Assembly (NCBI GenBank): GCA_015661135.1
Contig: JACVXW010000018.1
Span: 1-11,792 of the forward strand
Source: Chloroflexota bacterium
GTDB lineage: Bacteria; Chloroflexota; Limnocylindria; Limnocylindrales; CSP1-4
Direction of reading: 5' to 3'
DNA length: 11,792 nt
In this document: one piece after another, positions 5,571-11,792 of the stretch
Layout of the letters: every line of letters starts with the position of its first letter
How positions within the stretch are numbered: the stretch's first letter is position 1
Notes under the pieces: generated by a model
Told to the model about the DNA's origin: nothing
Database searches by the model: none
Seen by the model: only the letters and a program-made list of their open reading frames with translations
Translations under genes and position numbers: made by a program

Positions 5571-8500
5571 GTGGTCGAGGTTCTGGAGCGTCGATCCTTC
5601 GTGGGGCGGGGGGCGGAACTGGCGCACCTCCGCGCCATCCTCGGCGACATCGCGCCCGGCGCCGGACGGACCGTCGTCGTGGGCGGTGAGGCAGGGATCG
5701 GCAAGAGTCGCCTGTTGGGCAGGCTTGCCGACATCGCGAGTGCGGATGGTGCCACCGTCCTGGAAGGCGCCTGTCTGGGATCGGCCGATGACGGGATTCC
5801 GTATGCGCCGTTCGTCGAGATCCTGCGGGAGCTGGTCCGTGCCACCCCGCCGGAACGCCTGCCGGCGCTGCTCGGTCCGTCCAGGGCCGAGCTCGCTCGG
5901 CTCGTTCCCGACCTGATCACGCGCGCCGCGGACGTCCCGGCACCGTCGGAGCTGGACCGCGGAGCGCAGGCCCGCCTGTTCGAACTCATCCTCGGGGTGT
6001 TCGAGCGCCTCGCCGCGACGACAACGCTGGTCGTCGTGATCGAGGACATCCACTGGGCCGACCGCTCCACCCGCGACCTGCTGGGCTTCCTCGTCAGAGC
6101 CCTTCGGGATAGTCGGGTGCTGATTCTCCTGACGATGCGGACCGATGAACGCGGCGACGCCGTCGGCAACCTCGCCTTCGTGGCCGAACTGGAGCGCGAG
6201 GAACAGGTCGATCGCCTGGATGTTCACGCCTTTGGTCGCGAGGACGTGGAGGCGCAGATCGAGGCCCTGCTCGACGCGGCCCCCGAGCCGTCCGCCGTCG
6301 ACCGTCTGCTGGCGCGATCGGATGGCAATCCGTTCTACGTCGAGGAACTCGTCCTTGCCGGCGGCGAGGTGGAGCGGGACCTCCCGCCCGTGCTGCGCGA
6401 CGTGCTGGCGGCCCGGATCGGGTCGCTGACGGAGCCCGCCCGGAACGTGCTCCGGGCCGCCGCCGCCGCCGGCCGGCGGATCGACGATGAACTGCTGGCG
6501 GCCGTCCTCGATCTCCCGGTCCGAGCCCTCGGCGACGCCCTGCGTGAATCGGTCGCGAGTGGCGTGCTGGTTCGCCGCGAGCAGCGCGATGGGCCGATGG
6601 TCGAGTTTCGCCATGCGCTCCTCCAGGAGGTCGTCAGTGCCGAGCTCTTCCCGGCTGAGCGGCTGGCGCTGCACGCCGCCTTTGCAGCCGCCCTGGAGGC
6701 ACGGGCCGCCGCCGGCTCCATCACGGCCCCTGCCGAGATCGCGCGTCACTGGGACGCCGCGCGCCGCCCGGATCGCGCCCTGTCGCCGACGATCCTGGCG
6801 GCCCAGGCCGCGGAGCAGGTCTATGCCTTCGGTGAAGCGCAGCGCCTGTGGACCCGGGCCGAAGCGCTCGCCCGGGCCGCTCCGGATGCGGCGGCCGCAC
6901 TGGCGATCGCCCCCGACGTCCTGCTCGGGAGTGCGGCCGATTCCGCCGTCCTTGCCGGGTCGTACCGCGATGCCGTCACCCTCGGGCAGGCCGCGCTGCG
7001 CGCTGTCGATGCAGACGCTGATCCTGCACGCGCCGGCGACCTGCATGACCGGCTGCGCTGGTACCTCTGGGAGGCCGGGGATCGGCCAGCGGCGGCGGCG
7101 GCGGTCGAGGCTGCGCTGCGTCTCATCCCGTCGGACGTGCCGAGCGTGGCCCGAGCCCGGGCCCTCGGACAGCACGCCGGAATCCTGCTCTTCGCGGGGT
7201 CGTACGAGGCGGCCGCGGATGAGGCGCGCGCCGCCATCGAGATCGCACTGGCCGCGGACGCCCCGGGCGAGGCGGCCCTGGCCCTCGGCGTCCTGGGCTG
7301 GTCGCTCGCCGTGCTCGGCGATCCGGAGGCCGGACTGGCCAGGTTCCGCGAGGGCATGGCCATCGCTGAGCGGCTCGAGTCCGTGGAGGGGATGGCCCTC
7401 TCCGCCCTCAACCTCACGTCGCTGCTGGACCGCATCGGCCGGACGACGGAGTCCCTCGAGACCGCGGCGACGGGCTATGCCACCACGGAGCGGCTGGGGG
7501 TCGCGCGGACCTACGGAGGGCTGCTCCTCGGGTTCCGTGCCAAGGCGGAATTCCTCCTCGGGCGCTGGGATGCCGCGGATGCCTCCACGGTGTCCGGCCT
7601 GGCTCGCGGTGCAACCGATCGGCCTGAACTGTGGCTGTCCGTGAACCGGGCGCGGCTCCTCACCGCCCGTGGGGCATGGACGGACGCCGGCTCGCTGCTG
7701 CGGCGCGCTCGCGCCATTGAGGAGCGCCTCGGGGGGACAGAGTTCCTCACGCCGCTGCTGGCGGCGGAAAGCGAGCTGGCGGCCTGGGAGGGTCGCCTTG
7801 AAGACGTTCGACGCGCGGGGCAGCGCGGCTTCGAGCTGGCGTCCAGGCCGGGACCGCCGGATCCGTCGCTCGCCTGGCTCGGCGCCACGCTTCTCCGGGC
7901 CGAGGCCGATGCCGTGGAGCGGCGGTCGGGCCGAAGGTCGGCCCTCAGTTCGAACCGGAATACGGCGGATGAGGGCGTCGCCGCGATCGTCGCCGGAATC
8001 GACCGGGCCATCCAGGCCGCGATGGGAGGTTCGGTCGAGATGCTGGCCGGATCGGGGCGAGGGCGGGCGCTGTTTGTCCTGTTCAGCGCCGAGCGGTCGC
8101 GCCTGCTCGGCCACGACGAGGCGGCCAACTGGGACCGCGCCGCGCAGGCGTGGACCGCCGCGGACCGGCCGTATCCGGCGGCCTACGCGCGTTTCCGCGA
8201 GGCGGCGGCGACGCTCGCCGCGGGAGGCCCCCGCACGAAAGCCGCCGAAGCGCTCGGGGCGGCGGCGCGGACGGGGCGGGCGCTGGGTGCCGTACCGCTC
8301 GTTCGGCTCGTGGAGGCGCTGGCCCGGCAGGCGCGGATCACGCTCGACGGAGCCACGGACGGACGTGGAGCTGGGGAGCGCGGCGGTGCCGGCACCGCCG
8401 GGACGGCGGCTGCGCTGCGGCTGACCTCGCGCGAGATGGAGGTTCTGCGGCTGGTGGCCGGTGGCTGGACGAACCAGCAGATCGCCGAGGCGCTCTTCAT

Positions 8501-8636
8501 CACCCGCAAGACCGCAAGCGTCCACGTGTCGAACATCCTAGGCAAGCTCGGTGTGGAGCACCGCGGAGCCGCCGCCGCCGCGGCGCATCGCCTGGGCCTC
8601 GCGGCCGATACACCGGCGCCGCCCGACTCGACCTAG
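5571..8636 (+). CDS. LAL-type transcriptional regulator (AAA/STAND ATPase with LuxR HTH)
   Basis: A 1021-residue regulator of the large ATP-binding LuxR (LAL/MalT-like) type. Residues about 6-300 are the ATPase: LERRSFVGRGAEL marks the start, Walker A is GGEAGIGKSR (38-47), and Walker B is VVVIEDIHWAD (154-164). A winged-helix-like section (about 270-350) leads to a long Ala-rich helical region (about 370-920) that reads like degenerate TPR-type repeats, the usual ligand or partner platform. The C-terminus (951-1010) is a LuxR/GerE helix-turn-helix: LTSREMEVLRLVAGGWTNQQ, IAEALFITRKTASVHVSNIL, GKLGV. In this class ATP and an inducer promote assembly that activates target promoters. The in-frame stop at 5541 leaves GTG 5571 as the first usable start, and homology begins within six codons of it. 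The inducer and targets are unknown; it follows the sigma gene by 52 nt and may have its own promoter. Confidence 0.92.
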   Translation: MVEVLERRSFVGRGAELAHLRAILGDIAPGAGRTVVVGGEAGIGKSRLLGRLADIASADGATVLEGACLGSADDGIPYAPFVEILRELVRATPPERLPALLGPSRAELARLVPDLITRAADVPAPSELDRGAQARLFELILGVFERLAATTTLVVVIEDIHWADRSTRDLLGFLVRALRDSRVLILLTMRTDERGDAVGNLAFVAELEREEQVDRLDVHAFGREDVEAQIEALLDAAPEPSAVDRLLARSDGNPFYVEELVLAGGEVERDLPPVLRDVLAARIGSLTEPARNVLRAAAAAGRRIDDELLAAVLDLPVRALGDALRESVASGVLVRREQRDGPMVEFRHALLQEVVSAELFPAERLALHAAFAAALEARAAAGSITAPAEIARHWDAARRPDRALSPTILAAQAAEQVYAFGEAQRLWTRAEALARAAPDAAAALAIAPDVLLGSAADSAVLAGSYRDAVTLGQAALRAVDADADPARAGDLHDRLRWYLWEAGDRPAAAAAVEAALRLIPSDVPSVARARALGQHAGILLFAGSYEAAADEARAAIEIALAADAPGEAALALGVLGWSLAVLGDPEAGLARFREGMAIAERLESVEGMALSALNLTSLLDRIGRTTESLETAATGYATTERLGVARTYGGLLLGFRAKAEFLLGRWDAADASTVSGLARGATDRPELWLSVNRARLLTARGAWTDAGSLLRRARAIEERLGGTEFLTPLLAAESELAAWEGRLEDVRRAGQRGFELASRPGPPDPSLAWLGATLLRAEADAVERRSGRRSALSSNRNTADEGVAAIVAGIDRAIQAAMGGSVEMLAGSGRGRALFVLFSAERSRLLGHDEAANWDRAAQAWTAADRPYPAAYARFREAAATLAAGGPRTKAAEALGAAARTGRALGAVPLVRLVEALARQARITLDGATDGRGAGERGGAGTAGTAAALRLTSREMEVLRLVAGGWTNQQIAEALFITRKTASVHVSNILGKLGVEHRGAAAAAAHRLGLAADTPAPPDST

Positions 8637-8689
8637 GCCTGCCGCACCGCCGCCTCGTTCCGGGCCTCGCGGCCGCAAGGCAAGTCCCG

Positions 8690-8698
8690 TGCTACCCT
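8690..8698 (+). promoter_or_regulatory. Possible extended -10 promoter (TGCTACCCT) of the car operon
   Basis: TG-N-TACCCT gives an extended -10 of the TANNNT kind. Transcription would start near 8704-8706, about 10 nt before the first PyrR-site hairpin, which is a sensible place for it. No -35 is evident and no T-run terminator for the preceding LAL gene was found in 8637-8690. Confidence 0.35.
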
Positions 8699-8714
8699 TT
8701 GGCCACCCTTGAGA

Positions 8715-8734
8715 GCCGGTCCCGTGAGGCCGGC
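8715..8734 (+). promoter_or_regulatory. PyrR-binding RNA hairpin, copy 1
   Basis: GCCGG-T-CC-CGTGA-GG-CCGGC folds into a 5-bp lower stem, a bulged U, a 2-bp upper stem and a CGUGA loop. The core GGUCCCGUGAGGCC fits the published PyrR recognition consensus ARUCCNGNGAGGYU except at the outer closing pair, where A-U is replaced by a paired G-C. PyrR binds such hairpins with UMP/UTP and shuts down pyrimidine operons when uridine nucleotides are plentiful. Context (carAB immediately downstream) supports the call. Confidence 0.82.
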
Positions 8735-8737
8735 GAA

Positions 8738-8755
8738 CCGGTCCCGTGAGGCCGG
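8738..8755 (+). promoter_or_regulatory. PyrR-binding RNA hairpin, copy 2, abutting the ribosome-binding site
   Basis: An exact 18-nt duplicate (CCGGTCCCGTGAGGCCGG) of the core of copy 1, 22 nt further on. Its 3' stem (8752-8755) runs directly into the GGGAAGGAGG ribosome-binding site, so PyrR bound here should block ribosome access. That is the translational-repression arrangement rather than the attenuator type of Bacillus; no antiterminator/terminator pair or U-run follows. Confidence 0.82.
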
Positions 8756-8763
8756 GAAGGAGG
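8754..8763 (+). promoter_or_regulatory. Strong ribosome-binding site of the car leader ORF
   Basis: GGGAAGGAGG ends 4 nt before the ATG at 8768, one of the best Shine-Dalgarno sequences in the window. It overlaps the last two bases of PyrR hairpin 2. It does not serve carA directly, since the carA start lies about 100 nt downstream and in another frame. Confidence 0.75.
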
Positions 8764-8767
8764 CTCG

Positions 8768-8872
8768 ATGGCTGCGCACGGCTCCATCGGCGGCGGACAT
8801 CGCCGCGCCCCGCGACCGGGCGCTCCCGCCGTTCCCCTCGATCCCGCTCCCGGCGACCGCATGTCCGCGTGA
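8768..8872 (+). CDS. Short leader ORF (34 codons) translationally coupled to carA
   Basis: ATG 8768 with an excellent Shine-Dalgarno opens a 34-residue frame, MAAHGSIGGGHRRAPRPGAP followed by AVPLDPAPGDRMSA, ending in TGA at 8870-8872. The stop overlaps the carA GTG (8869-8871) as GTGA. The peptide is Gly/Pro/Arg-rich with no recognisable domain, so its role is probably translation itself: ribosomes loaded at the PyrR-controlled site finish here and restart on carA, which has no Shine-Dalgarno of its own nearby. It is too short to be a pyrimidine enzyme, and no run of regulatory codons suggests classical attenuation. The alternative is that a base error splits an N-terminally extended CarA, but CarA proteins normally begin close to the ALLALEDG segment, which the 8869 start already supplies. 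Confidence 0.6.
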   Translation: MAAHGSIGGGHRRAPRPGAPAVPLDPAPGDRMSA

Positions 8873-10014
8873 TCGCCCCGCCGCGGCCCCGGGCCAGCGC
8901 CGTCGTTGATCCGCGGATCGGCGACCTCGGGCCGGCGCTGCTGGCGCTCGAGGACGGGTCGGTCTTCCCGGGCGTGGCCTTCGGTGCGCCGGTCGGCGCC
9001 GGCGGGGACCTCGTCGTCAACACCAGTCAGACCGGCTACCAGGAGGTCTGCACTGACCCCTCCTACGCCGGCCAGATCGTCGTCATGACGTACCCACTCA
9101 TCGGCAATTACGGTCGCCTGATGGCGGACGACCAGTCCGTGCGGCCGTGGCTCAGAGGGCTGGTCGTGGCGAACGCGACCGCGGCGGTCCTCGACGACGC
9201 GCGCCAGCTCGCCGCGCTCCTGCGCGGCGCGGGCATTCCGGCCATCGCCGGTGTCGACACCCGCGCCCTCGCCCGTCATCTTCGAACGAGCGGGAGCCTC
9301 CGCGGCGTGATCCTGGAGCCCGGCACCATTGACGAGCCTGCCGCCCGCCGTCGGGCCGGGGCCGTCCCGCGCTGGGAGGACCAGGACTTCGTCGGCCTGG
9401 TCTCGCCGGCGGCGGTCACGGAGCATGGACAGTCGGACGCGCCCGGTCCACTCGTCGCGATCGTCGACTTCGGTCTGAAGGCGAACATCGTCCGAAGCCT
9501 CGTCCACCGCGGCCTCCGCGTGCGAGTCCTGCCGCACACCGCGGACGTGGCGGCGGTCCTCGCCGCGGACGTCGCCGGTGTCGTCCTGTCGCCCGGCCCG
9601 GGCGATCCGGCGCGGCTCGATGGTCCGGTCGCGCTAGTTCGCTCGATCATCGCGGATGGGCGACCGCTGCTCGGGATCTGCCTGGGGCACCAGATCGTCG
9701 GCCGGGCCGCAGGCGCAGAGACCAGCCGGCTCCGGTTCGGGCACCACGGCGCCAACCATCCCGTTCGCGACGTGGAGCTCGGCCGTGTCCAGGTCACGGC
9801 CCAGAATCACGAGGTCCAGGTCGTGGGGGCCTCCTTGCCGGCGGGGTCCGGCTTCCATGTCAGCCAGGTGAACCTCAACGATGGCTCGGTCGAGGGTCTC
9901 CGCCACCGCGACCTGCCGATCGAGACCGTCCAGTACCACCCCGAGGGCGCGCCCGGCCCGCTCGACGCGCTCGCCGTCTTCGATCGGTTCGCTGCCGCGG
10001 TGCGCAGGCTGTGA
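8869..10014 (+). CDS. carA: Carbamoyl-phosphate synthase small subunit (glutamine amidotransferase)
   Basis: A 381-residue CarA, which hydrolyses glutamine and channels ammonia to CarB for carbamoyl phosphate, the entry to pyrimidines and arginine. The N-terminal CarA-specific domain shows ALLALEDGSVFPGVAFGA (23-40), NTSQTGYQEV (51-60) and TYPLIGNYG (74-82). The class I amidotransferase domain shows IVDFGLKANIV (198-208), SPGPGDP (241-247), GICLGHQ with nucleophile Cys271, FGHHGANHPV (290-299) and QYHPEG with His357 and Glu359 completing the triad. The start is GTG 8869, overlapping the leader-ORF stop. The frame is open back to GTG 8746, but that codon lies inside PyrR hairpin 2 and would add 41 unrelated Arg-rich residues. 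carB overlaps its stop. Expression is predicted to follow PyrR control of the leader ORF. Confidence 0.94.
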   Translation: MIAPPRPRASAVVDPRIGDLGPALLALEDGSVFPGVAFGAPVGAGGDLVVNTSQTGYQEVCTDPSYAGQIVVMTYPLIGNYGRLMADDQSVRPWLRGLVVANATAAVLDDARQLAALLRGAGIPAIAGVDTRALARHLRTSGSLRGVILEPGTIDEPAARRRAGAVPRWEDQDFVGLVSPAAVTEHGQSDAPGPLVAIVDFGLKANIVRSLVHRGLRVRVLPHTADVAAVLAADVAGVVLSPGPGDPARLDGPVALVRSIIADGRPLLGICLGHQIVGRAAGAETSRLRFGHHGANHPVRDVELGRVQVTAQNHEVQVVGASLPAGSGFHVSQVNLNDGSVEGLRHRDLPIETVQYHPEGAPGPLDALAVFDRFAAAVRRL

Positions 10015-11792
10015 CCCTGACGAAGCCCGCCTCCGTCCTGATCATCGGATCCGGACCCGTCGTGATCGGCCAGGCGGCCGAGTTCGACTACGCGGGTACG
10101 CAGGCCTGCCGCGCGCTCCGGGCGGAGGGCGTCCGCACCATCCTGGTGAACTCAAACCCGGCCACGATCATGACCGACCCGACGGTCGCGGACGCCGTGT
10201 ACCTCGAGCCCCTGACGATCGAGGCGATCGAGGCCGTGATAGCGAGGGAGCGGCCGGAGGGCCTGCTCGCCGGGCTCGGCGGACAGACCGGCCTGAACCT
10301 CACGATGGACCTTGCCCGAGCGGGCGTGTTAGCACGCTACAACGTGAAGCTGCTCGGCACGCCGCTCGCGGCAATCGAGATGGCCGAGGATCGCGAGCAG
10401 TTCCGCGACCTCCTTGACCGGATCGGCCAGCCGTACGCGCCATCGGCGATCGTCGCGGGCGACACGCCGGCGGCGCGCGCCGCTGCGGCCGACGCCGCGC
10501 TCGCCGAGATCGGCCTGCCGGCGATCGTGCGCCCGGCATTCACCCTCGGAGGCACCGGCGGCGGGATCGTGGACACGGAGCTGCAGTACCGCGAGCGCAT
10601 CCGGGCGGGACTGCGCGCCAGCCCCATCGGGCAGGTCATGGTCGAGCAATGCCTCGTGGGATGGCAGGAAGTCGAGTACGAGGTGATGCGCGACGCGGAT
10701 GACACCTGCATCGCCGTCTGCTCGATGGAGAACGTGGATCCGCTTGGTGTGCATACCGGCGATTCCATCGTCGTCGCGCCGGTTCAAACCCTGCCGGACC
10801 CGGTTCATCAGCGCCTTCGCAGCGCGGCACTGGCGATCATCCGGGCACTCGGCGTGGAGGGCGGCTGCAATGTCCAGTTCGCGCTCTCACCGGACAACAC
10901 CGACTACGCGGTGATCGAGGTCAACCCGCGGGTCTCGCGGTCCTCCGCCCTCGCGAGCAAGGCGACCGGGTATCCGATCGCCCGGGTCGCCGCCCAGATC
11001 GCGATTGGCCGGCGGCTGGCAGAGATCCCGAACGTCGTGACCGGCACGACCGTGGCCGCGTTCGAACCGGCCCTCGACTACGTCGTCGTCAAGCTGCCCC
11101 GTTTCCCATTCGACAAGTTTCCGAACGCCGACCGATCGCTTGGCAGCCAGATGAAGGCCACGGGCGAGGTGATGGCGATCGACCGGACCTTCGGGAGTGC
11201 CCTCAACAAGGCGCTCCGCGGCCTGGAACAGGCCGGCGCCGGGCCGCTGGCCGAAGACCCGGCCTGGCGGGGCACGGTGGAATACCTGGCCGCTGTCCTC
11301 GGGGCGGACCGGTCTGTCGCTCCGGAAGACCACGGCGACGCCCCGATCCGTTGGATCGACGAGCTTGGCAAGGCCTGCGAATCGACGCGCCATGCCCAGA
11401 GAACTGCGGCCCCGATCGTCCTGAAGCGATTCCTCGCTCCCTCTGACGACCGGCTCTGGCGAATCCTCGCTCTCCTCCGACGAGGCGTCCCCGAGGCCGC
11501 GGTTGGAGCCGCGACCGGCATCCACGCGTGGTTCCTCGCCGAGCTCGGCCGAAACGTCGCGCTGGAGGCCGAAGTCCGTGTCGCCGGCGAGCGGCTGGTT
11601 GATGGCACGGACCCAGACGGCACCGAACTCCTGGCGACCGTCAAGCGGGCCGGCTTCGGAGACCGCGAGCTGGCGGGTCTCGCGGGCGTGCCCGAGCCGA
11701 GCGTCCGAGCCGCGCGGATTGCGTGTGGGCTTGTCCCCGGCTACGCCATGGTGGACACGTGCGCCGCCGAGTTTGCGGCTGAGACGCCGTAC
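10011..11792 (+). CDS. carB: Carbamoyl-phosphate synthase large subunit (5' part)
   Basis: The first 594 codons of CarB, running off the window end; the full protein should be near 1,100 residues. GTG 10011 overlaps the carA stop (GTGA), ensuring coupled 1:1 synthesis. The first ATP-grasp half is complete: IIGSGPVVIGQAAEFDYAGT (11-30), LVNSNPATIMTDP (45-57), GLGGQTGLNL (88-97), RPAFTLGGTGGGI (174-186), ENVDPLGVHTGDSIVVAP (240-257) and VIEVNPRVSRSSALASKATG (301-320). This half makes carboxyphosphate and carbamate. The oligomerisation domain follows, ending VDTCAAEF (581-588). Between GAGP and DRLWRI (about 412-480) there are roughly 40 more residues than I recall in the E. coli protein. The second ATP-grasp half and the regulatory MGS-like domain lie beyond the window. 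Confidence 0.95.
   Translation, partial: MTLTKPASVLIIGSGPVVIGQAAEFDYAGTQACRALRAEGVRTILVNSNPATIMTDPTVADAVYLEPLTIEAIEAVIARERPEGLLAGLGGQTGLNLTMDLARAGVLARYNVKLLGTPLAAIEMAEDREQFRDLLDRIGQPYAPSAIVAGDTPAARAAAADAALAEIGLPAIVRPAFTLGGTGGGIVDTELQYRERIRAGLRASPIGQVMVEQCLVGWQEVEYEVMRDADDTCIAVCSMENVDPLGVHTGDSIVVAPVQTLPDPVHQRLRSAALAIIRALGVEGGCNVQFALSPDNTDYAVIEVNPRVSRSSALASKATGYPIARVAAQIAIGRRLAEIPNVVTGTTVAAFEPALDYVVVKLPRFPFDKFPNADRSLGSQMKATGEVMAIDRTFGSALNKALRGLEQAGAGPLAEDPAWRGTVEYLAAVLGADRSVAPEDHGDAPIRWIDELGKACESTRHAQRTAAPIVLKRFLAPSDDRLWRILALLRRGVPEAAVGAATGIHAWFLAELGRNVALEAEVRVAGERLVDGTDPDGTELLATVKRAGFGDRELAGLAGVPEPSVRAARIACGLVPGYAMVDTCAAEFAAETPY

Noticed and set aside
5505..8525. A 1006-codon open frame on the minus strand
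   Set aside because: It lies entirely antisense to the LAL regulator, whose ATPase and HTH motifs are unmistakable. Its translation is Arg/Gly/Pro-rich with no domain character; long antisense frames are expected in GC-rich coding DNA.
8637..8690. Terminator after the LAL regulator
   Set aside because: GGCC-TCGC-GGCC can pair for only 4 bp and no T-run follows.
8746..8868. N-terminal extension of CarA from GTG 8746
   Set aside because: The codon is inside PyrR hairpin 2, the added 41 residues are Arg-rich and unlike any CarA, and no ribosome-binding site precedes it.
8709..8909. A 66-codon frame from GTG/ATG-like 8709 across the car leader
   Set aside because: It reads through both PyrR hairpins in a third frame, has no ribosome-binding site and overlaps the carA start; the 8768 frame is far better supported.

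Overview
The window is a stretch of a high-GC bacterial chromosome carrying a Calvin-Benson-Bassham (CBB) carbon-fixation operon, a tRNA gene, an envelope/regulatory segment and the start of a pyrimidine-biosynthesis operon. Protein character suggests a GC-rich Chloroflexota lineage (Limnocylindria-like) or a neighbouring group such as Dormibacterota. The hints are the secreted sortase-like protein with a Ser in place of the catalytic Cys, the large ATPase-LuxR regulator, and the TANNNT-type -10 boxes lying almost on start codons. This placement is inference by eye, not from a database search.

Positions 1-3772 (+ strand) hold the 3' end of cbbL, then cbbS, cbbX, fbp and prk. The junctions are very tight: cbbS/cbbX and cbbX/fbp overlap by 4 nt, and fbp/prk are 4 nt apart. 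The RuBisCO is red-type (form IC-like). The large-subunit tail that CbbX remodels, the small subunit with its C-terminal hairpin and the CbbX activase are all present. FBPase supplies fructose 6-phosphate for RuBP regeneration and PRK makes the RuBP that RuBisCO uses and that also activates CbbX. A tRNA-Lys(CTT) gene with an encoded CCA follows at 3847-3921.

Positions 3933-8636 are an accessory-looking segment. A minus-strand gene encodes a secreted sortase-fold protein whose catalytic cysteine position is serine. Divergent from it is a small ECF-type sigma factor, followed by a 1021-residue LAL-type (AAA/STAND ATPase, helical repeats, LuxR HTH) regulator. The sortase gene and the LAL gene both look leaderless.

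Positions 8637-11792 begin the carAB operon (carbamoyl-phosphate synthase). Its leader is the most striking part of the window. Two exact 18-nt copies of a hairpin that fits the PyrR-binding consensus sit directly against a strong Shine-Dalgarno sequence. That SD drives a previously unannotated 34-codon leader ORF, which ends in a GTGA overlap with the carA start. This suggests PyrR-mediated translational repression passed to carA by translational coupling. carB overlaps carA by 4 nt and runs off the window end; it carries an apparent insertion of about 40 residues in its central (oligomerisation) domain.
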